Below are positions 1 through 9,561 of a DNA stretch of 64,000 bases, one piece after another (position 1 is the stretch's first letter; the number at the start of each line of letters is the position of its first letter). The stretch comes from Cryobacterium sp. Y11 (GTDB lineage Bacteria > Actinomycetota > Actinomycetes > Actinomycetales > Microbacteriaceae), in contig NZ_PJJO01000059.1 in the NCBI RefSeq assembly GCF_002929535.1, positions 231,119-295,118 on the forward strand, written 5' to 3'. The position numbers and the translations under genes are program-made. Under the pieces are notes generated by a model. The model searched no databases. It was not told the origin of the DNA and saw nothing but the letters and a program-made list of their open reading frames with translations.

Positions 1-803
1 TTAATCTCTGCTGCGCGGTCCAGCTGACGAAAGGTCACCTTGTCGAGCAGTGGCTTCTCGCCCCACCAATTTTCGTTGGGCTCAAACACCACGGTTCCAC
101 CGTTGATGTCGAAGTTGCTGAGCTTGTACGGCCCGGCACCCCACTCGGCATGCGGCTCGTCAATGTAGCCCTCGTTGAAGATTTCGGGTGTGTTCACATG
201 GGGGTTCAGCACAGTGGTGAAGAGCATCTGGGGCCACGCAAATTCACCCTTGAACGTGACGACGGCCTGCTTATCGGTTTCGCCCTTGGTGACCGACTCG
301 ATCTCCTTGTAACCGTCGGTGGCATTGGGACTGTAGCCCTCTTCGTAGGAACGGTTGGCGATCCAGGTTGCCTCGAACGCTGTCCAGTCGATGGGTGTGC
401 CATCGTTCCAGACTGCGTCAGCGTTGATGGTGAAGTTGACGAAGGTCTTGCCGTCCGCGGTGCCGAATTCCCAGGCGTCGAGGTAGGCATCGTTCTTGTA
501 GGGAGTGCCATCCTCTTCCATGAGCAGAATCTGTGGCGTGTACCACGTAGCGAGGCGCGAGGTGTCCGCGCTCGCGTCGCCGTTGAGGGGGTTCATCTGC
601 GGGGTGATCTCCGTGATCGGGAAGACCACCTCGCCACCCTGCTGCAGGTTCTCGCGTGGTTGGGGATTATAGTCAGCTGACGAAACCGCAATGATGCTTT
701 CGTCCTCGTTGCCGGTGTCACCTCCCGCGGTGCAACCGCTGATACCGAGGGTGAGAACACCGCCCAGTGCGACAATTCCAAGTAACTTTCTGTGCTTATT
801 CAT
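1..803 (-). CDS. ABC transporter substrate-binding lipoprotein, family 5 (oligopeptide type), C-terminus outside window
   Basis: The first 267 codons of a solute-binding lipoprotein are present; the reading frame runs off the left edge without a stop. It starts at ATG 801-803 behind an AAGGAA ribosome site. The N-terminus has a basic MNKHRK stretch, a hydrophobic core and a lipobox (GISGC), so Cys24 is probably lipidated and the protein sits on the outer face of the membrane. The body matches the SBP_bac_5 type, with segments such as ITPQMNPLNG, WNDGTPIDWTAFEATW and EWGAGPYKLSNFD. It is the last visible gene of a minus-strand operon after two permeases and a double ATPase, which supports a peptide-import role. 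The ligand cannot be told from sequence. Confidence 0.9.
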   Translation of the reverse strand, partial: MNKHRKLLGIVALGGVLTLGISGCTAGGDTGNEDESIIAVSSADYNPQPRENLQQGGEVVFPITEITPQMNPLNGDASADTSRLATWYTPQILLMEEDGTPYKNDAYLDAWEFGTADGKTFVNFTINADAVWNDGTPIDWTAFEATWIANRSYEEGYSPNATDGYKEIESVTKGETDKQAVVTFKGEFAWPQMLFTTVLNPHVNTPEIFNEGYIDEPHAEWGAGPYKLSNFDINGGTVVFEPNENWWGEKPLLDKVTFRQLDRAAEI

Positions 804-900
804 ACCGTTCCTTACTGTGTAGGTCTGGACGTGGGAAGACTGATTTCGGCTAAAAACCTTGGCACCCGAACGGTGGCACGGCTCACTCCGCGCAGACGTT

Positions 901-2961
901 CTATCTGAAGTGACATGCGTTGCGATGAGCGTTCTCTGGCCCGGTCAATGGCGGCACTTCGCCGAGACAACGTGCCTGTTTCTCTGGTGGCAAAACCTTG
1001 AAAAGCTGGCACCTACTGGCGAAGGAGCAGCCACCAACTTGATCGGTGGCGCTTGCCAGATCGCCACTGAGCACGATGCGTTCGCGGGTGCGCTCAACGT
1101 CCGGATCCGGGATGGGAATCGCAGAGAGCAACGCCTGCGTATAGGGATGCTGTGGATCTTCAAATATCTCGTCGACGCTGCCATGCTCAACGAAAGCTCC
1201 GAGATACATGACGGCCACTCGATCGGCGATATGCCGAACGACGGAGAGGTCGTGCGCGACGAAAAGATAGGACAGGCCCAGCTTGGCCTTGAGCTCATCG
1301 AGCAGGTTGATCACGCCGGCCTGGATGGAAACATCGAGTGCCGAGACGGGTTCATCAAGCACCACAATCTTGGGGCTGGTGGCCAAGGCTCTGGCGATAC
1401 CGATGCGTTGGCGTTGGCCTCCCGAGAACGCGGACGGAAAACGGTTGCTGTGCGTTGGATCGAGGCCGACCAAGTCCATCAGCTCATCGACACGCGTTTC
1501 GCTCCCAGCTTTCTTGGTCCCGATCGCACGTAACGGCTCGGCGATGATATCGGCCACCGTCATGCGCGGGTCGAGAGCGCCCATCGGGTCTTGAAACACG
1601 ATTTGGATGTCACGCCGCAGCGTGCGCTCGGCGTGACCGCCACGCACGTCGGCGACGCTCGTTCCGCCGAGGAGGATGTCGCCGTCGACCTGTTCGACCA
1701 GATCCATGATTTGCAGTAGCGTAGTGGTCTTGCCGCAACCCGATTCGCCGACGATGGCCATCGTCTCGCCCTCGCGAATGTCAAACGATATTCCGCGGAT
1801 TGCATGGACTTCCCCGACCTTGCGTTTGAGGAACGCCCCCTTCATCAGGGGAAAGGTCTTGGTTAAATTACGTACTTCGAGTGTCACCGGCCGATCCTCA
1901 CGGGGTACGCCCGCTAGCGCGCGCTCGGGGATGTCTGGCACCGGAAACACGGGGTGCCCATCGATAAGGCCACCATCAGTAATTTCGTGTGAACGTATGC
2001 AGGCAGTTTTGTGTTCGCCCACCTCATCGTTGTCAACGCTCACGAGATCGGGTTCGCGCGTGTGGCAGGCATCGATAGCGATTGGACAGCGCGTCGCGAA
2101 TGGGCAGGCATCCGGAAGATTTATCAGCAGCGGCGGGTTTCCCTTGACCGGTATGAGGGGTTGTTTCTCCGCTTTGTCGACCCGGGGGATCGCGCCAAGG
2201 AGGCCAATGGAGTACGGCATGCGCGTGCGGTGGAAGAGCTCGTGCACGGGAGCCTTCTCGACCGGCTTGCCCGCATACATCACCAGCACATCGTCCGCGG
2301 TCTTAGCAACGACCCCCATGTCGTGAGTGATCATGATGACGGCGGCACCGGTCTCGCTCTGGGCTTTGGCGATCAGGTCGAGAATCTGGGCCTGGATTGT
2401 CACATCGAGGGCGGTTGTCGGCTCATCGGCGATGATCAGTTTCGGCTTGTTGGCCATCGCGATCGCGATCACCACGCGCTGGCGCATCCCGCCTGAGAAC
2501 TCGTGGGGGAATGACTTCATGCGCCCTTCGGGATTGGGAAGCCCCACGGTCTCGAGCAGTTCGACGGCACGAGCCCACGCTGCACGCTTCGACAGCTTGC
2601 GATGAACGGTGAGCGCCTCAATAAGCTGGTCACCAATGCTGAAGACCGGGGTGAGCGACGACAGCGGGTCTTGAAAGATCATCGCCAAACCGTTGCCCCG
2701 AATCGCGGAGAGCTGCTTGTCAGACTTGCCGAGTAGCTCCTGGCCGTCGAAGGTGATTGATCCAGAGACCCGAACGTTCTCGTCTAGCAGCCCCATGATC
2801 GCCAACGACGTGACCGACTTGCCCGAGCCAGACTCGCCGACAATGCCGAGTGTGCGACCCGCCTCGAGGTCGAATGAGATGCCGCGCACGGCGTCTACGG
2901 TGCCCGTCTCCGAAGGGAAGCTGACCTTGAGGTCGCGAACAGAAAGCAATGCGTTGGTCAT
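901..2961 (-). CDS. Dipeptide/oligopeptide ABC transporter, tandem ATP-binding protein (DppD-DppF type fusion)
   Basis: A 686-residue protein with two complete nucleotide-binding domains, each followed by the oligopeptide-ABC C-terminal region with conserved cysteines. NBD1 has Walker A GESGSGKSV near residue 41, signature FSGGMRQRV and Walker B LIIADEPTTALDV. NBD2 has Walker A GESGCGKTT, signature FSGGQRQRIG and VVLDEPVSALDV. Usually DppD and DppF are separate proteins; here one chain supplies both ATP sites. Its start overlaps the stop of the upstream permease by 4 bp, so the two are translationally coupled. It powers import of the ligand delivered by the lipoprotein encoded downstream. Confidence 0.93.
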   Translation of the reverse strand: MTNALLSVRDLKVSFPSETGTVDAVRGISFDLEAGRTLGIVGESGSGKSVTSLAIMGLLDENVRVSGSITFDGQELLGKSDKQLSAIRGNGLAMIFQDPLSSLTPVFSIGDQLIEALTVHRKLSKRAAWARAVELLETVGLPNPEGRMKSFPHEFSGGMRQRVVIAIAMANKPKLIIADEPTTALDVTIQAQILDLIAKAQSETGAAVIMITHDMGVVAKTADDVLVMYAGKPVEKAPVHELFHRTRMPYSIGLLGAIPRVDKAEKQPLIPVKGNPPLLINLPDACPFATRCPIAIDACHTREPDLVSVDNDEVGEHKTACIRSHEITDGGLIDGHPVFPVPDIPERALAGVPREDRPVTLEVRNLTKTFPLMKGAFLKRKVGEVHAIRGISFDIREGETMAIVGESGCGKTTTLLQIMDLVEQVDGDILLGGTSVADVRGGHAERTLRRDIQIVFQDPMGALDPRMTVADIIAEPLRAIGTKKAGSETRVDELMDLVGLDPTHSNRFPSAFSGGQRQRIGIARALATSPKIVVLDEPVSALDVSIQAGVINLLDELKAKLGLSYLFVAHDLSVVRHIADRVAVMYLGAFVEHGSVDEIFEDPQHPYTQALLSAIPIPDPDVERTRERIVLSGDLASATDQVGGCSFASRCQLFKVLPPEKQARCLGEVPPLTGPENAHRNACHFR

Positions 2962-3878
2962 GCTCGCCCTCCAGCGGCCGAAGTCGGGTCGAGCGCGTCC
3001 CGCAGGCCGTCAGCGACCAGCGCCATCGAGACGGTGAGTAGCGTGAGCGCGGCGGCAGGAAAATAGAACAACCACGGTGCGCTGGTGATGGTGTTTGCAC
3101 CGGAGCCAATCAGTGAACCGAGCGAGACATCCGGGATTTTGACACCGAAGCCGAGGAACGAAAGACCGGTCTCGGTCATCACTGCGGCAACCACACCTAG
3201 AGTGAAGTTGATCACCAGAAGCGACCCAATGTTGGGCAGCATGTGGCGCAGCACGATCTTCATACCCGGCACGCCCATATAGCGGGCGGCGTGTACATAC
3301 TCTCGTTCACGCAGTGAGAGCGCCATCGTCCAGATCACGCGAGCGGGAAAGAACCACCCGATGAGAATCATGATGAGTGAAATAATGCGCCAGTCTCCAC
3401 CAGAACTGTTGGAGAACATCGCCAGCAGCAGGAACGTGGGCACGACCATCAAAAAGTGAATGAGCAGCAGTGTGAGCCGCTCGAACATGCCGCTGAAGTA
3501 TGCGGCCGCGGTGCCAACCACTGCGGAGATTACGGTGGTTCCTACCGAGACTGCGACGGCGATCATGAGTGAGCGTTGCAGGCCGATTGCCACCTGGGCG
3601 AAGGTGTCGTTGCCTGCGCTCGTGGTGCCAAGCCAGTGTTCGCCGCTCGGCGGCTCACCGAGGTTGAGAAAATCGAGCTCAATGTGGTCGTAACGCGCAA
3701 GCAGGGGAGCAACGAGCGCGAACAGCACGAGGACGGCAAAGATCACGAGGCCCGCGACCGCCGGACGATTGCGCCGAAAACGCCTGGAGTAGAGCTCCCA
3801 TTTCGACATCCGTTTTCTGGGAAGCCGAAGGGCAGTGGTTTCTGGACCGACGGCCGGTTGGATTGAATTTCTGGGCAT
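2958..3878 (-). CDS. ABC transporter permease, DppC/OppC type
   Basis: A 306-residue inner-membrane permease. The N-terminal OppC-type segment (SKWELYSRRFRRNRPAVAGLVIF) is followed by several hydrophobic spans and the binding-protein-dependent permease region, including the EAA-like loop around AARYMGVPGMKIVLRHMLPN that contacts the ATPase. It starts at ATG 3876-3878, one base after the stop of the DppB-type permease, and overlaps the ATPase gene by 4 bp. The compact operon supports a heterodimeric permease for peptides. Confidence 0.92.
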   Translation of the reverse strand: MPRNSIQPAVGPETTALRLPRKRMSKWELYSRRFRRNRPAVAGLVIFAVLVLFALVAPLLARYDHIELDFLNLGEPPSGEHWLGTTSAGNDTFAQVAIGLQRSLMIAVAVSVGTTVISAVVGTAAAYFSGMFERLTLLLIHFLMVVPTFLLLAMFSNSSGGDWRIISLIMILIGWFFPARVIWTMALSLREREYVHAARYMGVPGMKIVLRHMLPNIGSLLVINFTLGVVAAVMTETGLSFLGFGVKIPDVSLGSLIGSGANTITSAPWLFYFPAAALTLLTVSMALVADGLRDALDPTSAAGGRA

Positions 3879-3879
3879 C

Positions 3880-4863
3880 TCAGCTCACCCGCACTCTTGG
3901 ATCGAGAACAACAACGGCGATGTCGGCGAGCAGCGCGCCGATCGCGGTGAGAACCGCGCCAAACGCGGCAATCGCGACGGTTCCATGGATGTCATTCTTT
4001 GCAATGGTTTCAAGAAAGTAGCGCCCCATACCGTTCCATCCGAAAATCGACTCGGTGAGGATTGCGCCCATAAAGACGGTGGGGATTGTGAAGGCCACCT
4101 GTGTTGCGACTGGAATGAGCGAGGTGCGCAGCGCGTGCTTGCGAATGGCCTGTGCCTTGGTCAGGCCCTTGGCGCGGGCGGTACGCACGTAGTCGGCATT
4201 GATGTTGTCGAGCAGCAGCGAACGCTGGAGAAAATGGGTGCCAGCGTAACCAATGATCACGAGTGCGATGGTCGGTAAAATGAGATGCTGCAGGGCATCG
4301 ATGATGATGGGGAAGAACCCCGTAACACCCAGACTCGACGAGCCGGTGACGAAGAACACCGTCGTTCCGACCATGTTGTTGAAGCCGATCGCCAGCAGCA
4401 CGATTCCGAGAGCCGCCACGACGATATTGATGTTCATCGTGACGATCGAGGTAGCCTGACCGATGCGGTCGGCAATCTTGTACTGTCTGGACGCGGTGTA
4501 CACGCCGAGGGCAATGCCCAAGACGGTGGCGAGTATCGTGGCACCAAGTACGAGCTCGGCACTCACCCACATGCGATACGCCACTTGATCATTTACCGAC
4601 TGGCCGACCGGGCTGACTCCCCAATCCCAGCCGAAGATGATGGCGGAGAACCAGCTCCACCAACGTTCCAGGAGTGGGACGGTATCGCTGAGGTTTCGTG
4701 GTTGGAGCAGTTGGACTACCTGCTCCTCTGACAGCGGTGGGCGACGTCCAACATAGTTGTTGCGCGGGTCAAGGAAGCCCCATGCCAAAAAGTAAGTTAA
4801 ATTCGTCGCGACCACGATCATGAGCATCCAGCCAGCGAAGCGACGTATCAAATACTTGATCAA
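3880..4863 (-). CDS. ABC transporter permease, DppB/OppB type
   Basis: A 327-residue permease and first gene of the minus-strand transport operon. It opens with the DppB-type N-terminus (IKYLIRRFAGWMLMIVVATNLTYFL) and has a long periplasm-side loop, multiple membrane spans and the EAA motif region (DYVRTARAKGLTKAQAIRKHAL). The start appears to be TTG 4861-4863, with an AGAAAG stretch about 8 bases upstream; an in-frame ATG before conserved sequence was not seen. Together with the downstream permease it would form the translocation channel. Confidence 0.9.
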   Translation of the reverse strand: MIKYLIRRFAGWMLMIVVATNLTYFLAWGFLDPRNNYVGRRPPLSEEQVVQLLQPRNLSDTVPLLERWWSWFSAIIFGWDWGVSPVGQSVNDQVAYRMWVSAELVLGATILATVLGIALGVYTASRQYKIADRIGQATSIVTMNINIVVAALGIVLLAIGFNNMVGTTVFFVTGSSSLGVTGFFPIIIDALQHLILPTIALVIIGYAGTHFLQRSLLLDNINADYVRTARAKGLTKAQAIRKHALRTSLIPVATQVAFTIPTVFMGAILTESIFGWNGMGRYFLETIAKNDIHGTVAIAAFGAVLTAIGALLADIAVVVLDPRVRVS

Positions 4864-4929
4864 GAGCTTGTCTTTCTGCAGTGAAAGCGCGTGTCAGGAT
4901 CGCCGACGCCACGTTGAGTCAGTTTGCGG

Positions 4930-5004
4930 TGTGTACCCATGCGCTCGCCATTTGTGTACGGCGTGTTGACATGTGTAAAAGTTTTGTATCACCACAGTGT
5001 GTAC
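4930..5004. promoter_or_regulatory. Upstream region of the transport operon with three TGTGTAC direct repeats
   Basis: The 391-base gap between the transport operon (minus) and rsgA (plus) carries TGTGTAC at 4930-4936, 4953-4959 and 4998-5004, all in the same orientation. Start-to-start distances are 23 and 45 bases, close to two and four helical turns. A TTGACA lies at 4966-4971 but no well-spaced -10 element follows it on the plus strand. The repeats could bind a regulator of the transporter; this is inference from spacing only. The rest of the gap (5005-5254) shows nothing recognisable apart from the rsgA ribosome site. Confidence 0.35.
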
Positions 5005-5254
5005 CTACAGTGTGCCACGTCTGGTGTCTGTGGCGTTAGTCGATGACGGCCACCGCGTCTTTTGAAGGTCATCAACGCGATCGCGAGCAAGGTGCCTCAG
5101 TAGACCCCGATGCGCTACGGTTTCAGTCACTTTGCACGCAGTCGCTATCTAACCGGTGGCGCCGCAAATTTATGCGATGCCAGCCTTATCGGCCGTGGCC
5201 GACAGCCATAGCGTCGTCCGCTGGAGTTCGACGTTTACGGGGTGGGAGTACGAA

Positions 5255-6283
5255 ATGGCACGGGATAGCTTGGTTGATTGCTTTGGACCGCTCGGGTGGA
5301 CCGCAAGCGACGATGCCACATTTATAGGGAGTCACCCTGGAGCAGTCCTGGCTCGGGTCGTCATCGTACATAGCAACCGAGCTGAGGTAGCACTTTCCGG
5401 TGGGTTGGTGAACGAAGATACCCATCTTGCGACCGGTTTAAATTTTACGCCAGTTGCTGGTGATTGGGTGGCTGTCACGAACGGCCAGATCGTTGCTGTG
5501 AGTGACCGGCGTACGGCTATCACTCGCCCCGACCCTGACGGGACCCGCACGCAGGTACTGGCCGCAAACGTCGACACCGTTCTGATCGTGGTTGCGATTG
5601 ATCATTCGCCTAGCCTGCGTGCAATCGAGCGTCTGCAAGTCATGGCCTGGGATTCTGGTGCGATACCGTTGCTTGTTCTGACCAAAGCTGACGCTCACGA
5701 CGATCCGGAGGAAGTACTCACGTTTGTCGCACCTGTTGCAGTTGGCCTCGAAACCTTCCTGACCAGCACCCGTGACGGGCGCGGGTTGGATGCGCTCCGG
5801 GACCGAATCTCGGTCGGAACGACCACCATGTTGGGAGCGTCAGGTGCGGGAAAGACGTCTCTCCTGAATGCGATGGAGGGCACCCATGCTGCTACGGCGG
5901 ACGTACGAGGTGACGGCCAAGGCCGTCACACCACGACGACCAGGCGGCTGTACCCCATGCAAAACGGAGGCGTCATGCTCGATGTTCCCGGCATTCGCTC
6001 TCTATCTCTGCACGCTACCGATGAGGGGATCGCCGAGACGTTCACGGAGATCGCCCAAGCCTCACAGCGGTGTCGGTTCCGCGACTGCGCACACGATGGC
6101 GATGCCGGTTGCGCCATCGCTGCTGCGGTTATTACGGGTGAGATCTCCGCTCGGCGGCTCGAGAGTTGGCGGGCTGTGCAGCGTGAATTATCCCATCAAG
6201 ATCGACGACATGATCCCGCTGCCATGGCCGAGCAACAACAACGATGGAAGCAGATGACCAAAGCGAGCCGCAAGCGTCGGTGA
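5255..6283 (+). CDS. rsgA: Ribosome small-subunit-dependent GTPase A
   Basis: RsgA is a circularly permuted GTPase that helps late maturation of the 30S subunit. The order of G motifs is permuted as expected: LTKAD (G4), then Walker A GASGAGKTSL (G1), then DVPGIRS (G3). An OB-like N-terminal domain precedes them, and a C-terminal zinc-finger segment (CRFRDCAHDGDAGC) follows. I chose ATG 5255-5257 because it has GTGGGAG just upstream and gives 342 residues, the usual family length; the frame is open for another 33 codons upstream without a ribosome site. It is transcribed alone and its stop directly abuts the stop of the convergent MFS gene. Confidence 0.95.
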   Translation: MARDSLVDCFGPLGWTASDDATFIGSHPGAVLARVVIVHSNRAEVALSGGLVNEDTHLATGLNFTPVAGDWVAVTNGQIVAVSDRRTAITRPDPDGTRTQVLAANVDTVLIVVAIDHSPSLRAIERLQVMAWDSGAIPLLVLTKADAHDDPEEVLTFVAPVAVGLETFLTSTRDGRGLDALRDRISVGTTTMLGASGAGKTSLLNAMEGTHAATADVRGDGQGRHTTTTRRLYPMQNGGVMLDVPGIRSLSLHATDEGIAETFTEIAQASQRCRFRDCAHDGDAGCAIAAAVITGEISARRLESWRAVQRELSHQDRRHDPAAMAEQQQRWKQMTKASRKRR

Positions 6284-7555
6284 TTACCGTCTGCCCTCGG
6301 TTACGAGATTCGCCGGTTCATTTTTATTTCTGGTCCCGCCAGAAAAGAGCACCAAGGCACCCATCAGGGCGACCGTGATTGCGATCGTAATCACTGCCAC
6401 TGTAGTCGTACCGGTTGCACTCGCGACGCCGAAAACTAGCATGCCGGCGGGGATGCCCACTGTGTTCACTATTTGGTCACGCGCGGCGAAAGTATGTACA
6501 CGAACCTCGTTGCCGATCGATTGCCCCAAAGTATCCCATCGAATTCCCGAGAGAGTAGTCAGCGCGGAACCAATGAAACCTGCAGTCCAAATCGCTACGG
6601 GTATGGGGACGAAGAGGAAAAACAGCAACTGCAGTGCGATACCCACGCAGCACAAGAGCTGCAGATACTTCCACGGAACCCGTTTCAGAACACCTAGCAG
6701 CGACGATGTCGACCCAAGTAGCGATCCCACAGCCATGCATGCCGCAGTCACCGCCCAGGTCTGTGGAGAGTTTCTGTCAATTACCAGGGTCGGCCCCGCG
6801 GTGCCCAGGAGCCCGATCGTGAGCGCAACAAAAAGCCAGGTAATGAGCCCCATGTTCACCCAACGTGGAAGATTCGTGCGAATCCGTTCTGTCTTCACTA
6901 TTTCTTCGTCGGAAGATAACGCTCTGACTTCGACAGATGCGGGAATGCGCACACCCGCAAGTAATATAATCCCGATCAGAAAACCGACCGCATCAATAAG
7001 AAGCACCGCATTGAATCCGAGCAGTAACACCACAACTGATCCGGCTAGCGGCCCGGAAATGGCGAAAGCATCGCCCAGAATAGACAACCACGCATTCGCC
7101 TGCCCGTGGTATTGAGTAGGAACGATGCGGGGAATCGCCGTGAATCTCGCTGGTTGAAAGAAGGACGTTGCGATCCCGTATACAGCCGACGAAACAGCCA
7201 TCGCGACGATGGCCGGCCCCGGACCGTCACTTGCAACCCCGCCAAATACCAGCCAGGCAAGCAAACCAGCCTGCGCGAAAAATCGCACAATATCGGAGCC
7301 GATCATTATGCGAACCGGGTTACGTGCTGGTGCAGATCGCTGCACTACTAACATGCCTACGAAACGACCTCCCCACAACGAAAGCAGAACTGCCGTTAGG
7401 CCCCAACCAGACGGCTCAATCCTGAGGCTTTCCAGCGTGAACGCAATAGGAATGAGTGACCCGCCCAAGCCCGATACAAAAGCAGCCGAAACGAGTCTGC
7501 GAAACCCATCGAGGCGGAAGGGATGAAAAGTGCTCACGCTCAGCGAATACGGCAA
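6284..7555 (-). CDS. MFS transporter (MFS_3/macrolide-efflux-like)
   Basis: An integral membrane protein of about 420 residues with around twelve hydrophobic segments. The N-terminus (FRRLVSAAFVSGLGGSLIPIAFTLESL) and the loop RFVGMLVVQRSAPARNPVRIM resemble drug-exporter MFS proteins of the MefA-like group. The start is uncertain: the furthest is TTG 7553-7555, but GTG 7535-7537, which begins VSTFHPFRLDGF, is as likely. GC content is visibly lower than in the flanking genes. A second MFS gene of similar type lies 750 bp away in the opposite direction, and together they look like an acquired efflux block. The substrate is unknown. Confidence 0.85.
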   Translation of the reverse strand: MPYSLSVSTFHPFRLDGFRRLVSAAFVSGLGGSLIPIAFTLESLRIEPSGWGLTAVLLSLWGGRFVGMLVVQRSAPARNPVRIMIGSDIVRFFAQAGLLAWLVFGGVASDGPGPAIVAMAVSSAVYGIATSFFQPARFTAIPRIVPTQYHGQANAWLSILGDAFAISGPLAGSVVVLLLGFNAVLLIDAVGFLIGIILLAGVRIPASVEVRALSSDEEIVKTERIRTNLPRWVNMGLITWLFVALTIGLLGTAGPTLVIDRNSPQTWAVTAACMAVGSLLGSTSSLLGVLKRVPWKYLQLLCCVGIALQLLFFLFVPIPVAIWTAGFIGSALTTLSGIRWDTLGQSIGNEVRVHTFAARDQIVNTVGIPAGMLVFGVASATGTTTVAVITIAITVALMGALVLFSGGTRNKNEPANLVTEGRR

Positions 7556-7883
7556 TCCTGACCCCCGTGATCACTTCGATATGATCTTGAATTGTTTGCG
7601 CATACGGAACGTAATTGTTCATATGATTGGATACACTGTAGCGCCCTATAGCTCCCCGTCGAACGAGAGACCACAGAGAGCTTGAGCTTCGCGCATTCTT
7701 TGGGCGATATCGGAACCCTCTGGCCACGTGACGACTTCACGTGCCCGGGGCTGGACAAGGACAGTGGGGATGCGTTCCGGTATGTCGGATCTGTGCGGTT
7801 TTGGAGCGGTTCGGGCTGTTGATTTGGCCCAGTTTGCAATGGTATTTGACTATCCTAAGCGCGGTAAGAGCTGGGGTGGGAAG
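7556..7883. other. Intergenic region between MFS gene and transposase-like remnant
   Basis: About 330 bases of comparatively AT-rich sequence. The reading frame of the downstream remnant extends back to 7728, but that extension has no recognisable domain. I see no convincing terminal inverted repeats, RNA gene or operator. It probably contains the promoter of the minus-strand MFS gene. Confidence 0.4.
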
Positions 7884-8315
7884 ATGAACCTGATGACGAT
7901 ACAACCTCCCCGTCTATTCGCTCCGGTAGGCAACGCCACGCACGTTGGCGCTGCTGTGGACACGGTCGAGGATGTCGACGGCTGGCAGGTGTTTGTGCAC
8001 GGCACGTTGTTCCTTGCCTGGGACACCGATGATATGCCACGGTTAGTGGCTAATCCTGCCCAGGAGAAAGTGAAACTGGGGCGGAGCCGGCCCGGGCAGC
8101 AGATCCTGGACCAGGAGATGAAACGCTTCACCCACAGCATCCGCATGGCCGCCGTCAACACCGCCGACACGCTCGCCCGAGAGATCCGCACCAACACCGG
8201 ATTCCAGCGCGCCGACCGCGAATCCCCTATCAGAACCCCTGGTGTTGAGGGTATAACACGCAACATAATCACAGGTTTCGTAAAAATAAATAGCGGTGAA
8301 AACGATGCAGAGTAG
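7884..8315 (+). pseudogene. Truncated transposase-like protein remnant
   Basis: The frame from ATG 7884 (behind GGTGGGAAG) encodes about 143 residues. The central part (KLGRSRPGQQILDQEMKRF, then MAAVNTADTLAREIR and FQRADRE) resembles, from memory, the C-terminal portion of a family of actinobacterial transposase-annotated proteins. In that family the sequence continues past the RADRE segment, whereas here it changes abruptly at about 8220 into unrelated AT-richer sequence and stops at 8315. I read this as a mobile-element fragment between the two MFS genes. The family assignment is tentative; a protein search would settle it. Confidence 0.4.
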
Positions 8316-9561
8316 CGAGAAACGGAGGGTGTCTAATAAACGAACGTTTATTGGGATTGCTGCAGTTAATCAATTTGGTAACTGGTTGACTTTTCTCTCG
8401 GTCATCGTGTTTGCGCAGCAATCATATGGCTCAGCAGCAAGCGCTCTGATATTCCTGGCGCAAACGGTTCCGGCACTACTTGCGGCCCGCTCAATCAGCG
8501 ACCGTATTCCTGTAAGGTACACCCGGCGTGCTTGGATACTGGGACAGGTTACTCTGGCCGGAATCACGCTAGGAATAGCGGTTACGTATCACTATTTTGC
8601 TGCGATTCTTGCTTATGTAGCCATTTCGATGATGATTCGTGCTGTTCTCAATCCACTGTATATGGCACTTCTTGTGGAGTCCGTTCCGCAGCCCCAACGA
8701 CAATCGACGATGACGGGGGTTGGTGCAGCGGGTTCTATTGCGGTCGTGGTCTCTCCCGCTGTAGGGGGCTTGCTGCTGGCCACCGTGGGGCCGACCTACT
8801 TGTTCTTACTTGACGCCGCAACCTTCGTAGCTGTCAGCCTCTGGATGCTGACAGCCAAAGGGGTCCAGTCCCCGAAGAGCGGTAACCCACCAACAAATCG
8901 CTGGTGGAGTGGTTTGCCGTCTCCACGTGCTCTAGCTCGTGCGCCAGGCCTGGCGAATCGGCACGTTTGGGGTTTCCCGGCGTTGACTGCCTGGATCTTC
9001 TTGCTTCTCGTGGGGGCATTGTTGAATGCACTTGAAACACCCTTTAGTTTCACCATAATTCAGGTATCTGAAGCCGAGTTTGGTTGGATCTTGGCATGTT
9101 TTGGCGCTGGTGGCTTGTTGGTACTTATTGCCTCACTGTTTTCTGAGGTCAAGCTACTGCGACCCAATCTCGCGGTGGTGGGGTATGCCGTTGGACTCCT
9201 CGTGTGGATGGTATTACCCACTGCTGGGCCGTATCTTGGTTTCTTCATCGCGGGGCTCTCCGCAGCAACTCTTTCCGGCTGGGTACGAGCCTCGGTGGAC
9301 GCGTGGTCTCAAACAAACAATGTTGACGCCAAGCTGGTGTGGGGTTGGGCCAATCAGTCCACACTTTTCGTGAATTTAGTCAGCTACGTCCTAGCTTCCG
9401 TTCTCTTTGGTTTAGGGCTTTCCCCGATCTATCTTGCAGCACTGCTCTTTCTCGCATTCATACCGTTGGCAGTATCTGTTCATAGGCAGCGTCCTGAGCT
9501 GGCCGATGTATGGGGAATGCGGAGGAATGCAGCCCGCGCGCGCCATAGGCTGTCTCCATGA
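8305..9561 (+). CDS. MFS transporter (second copy of the efflux block)
   Basis: A roughly 418-residue multi-span protein. It begins with a polar stretch then FIGIAAVNQFGNWLTFLSVIVF, and has the MFS loop RSISDRIPVRYTRRAWILGQ between spans 2 and 3. The start is ATG 8305 (a GGTGA lies just upstream) or GTG 8296. Lower GC and AT-ending codons set it apart from the downstream gene, with which it nevertheless shares a 4-bp ATGA overlap. Likely role: export of a drug or peptide; the substrate is unknown. Confidence 0.85.
   Translation: MQSSEKRRVSNKRTFIGIAAVNQFGNWLTFLSVIVFAQQSYGSAASALIFLAQTVPALLAARSISDRIPVRYTRRAWILGQVTLAGITLGIAVTYHYFAAILAYVAISMMIRAVLNPLYMALLVESVPQPQRQSTMTGVGAAGSIAVVVSPAVGGLLLATVGPTYLFLLDAATFVAVSLWMLTAKGVQSPKSGNPPTNRWWSGLPSPRALARAPGLANRHVWGFPALTAWIFLLLVGALLNALETPFSFTIIQVSEAEFGWILACFGAGGLLVLIASLFSEVKLLRPNLAVVGYAVGLLVWMVLPTAGPYLGFFIAGLSAATLSGWVRASVDAWSQTNNVDAKLVWGWANQSTLFVNLVSYVLASVLFGLGLSPIYLAALLFLAFIPLAVSVHRQRPELADVWGMRRNAARARHRLSP

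Noticed and set aside
4966..4994. TTGACA as a plus-strand promoter for rsgA
   Set aside because: No -10 element at 16-18 bases; nearest TATC is too close, and rsgA begins 260 bases further on.
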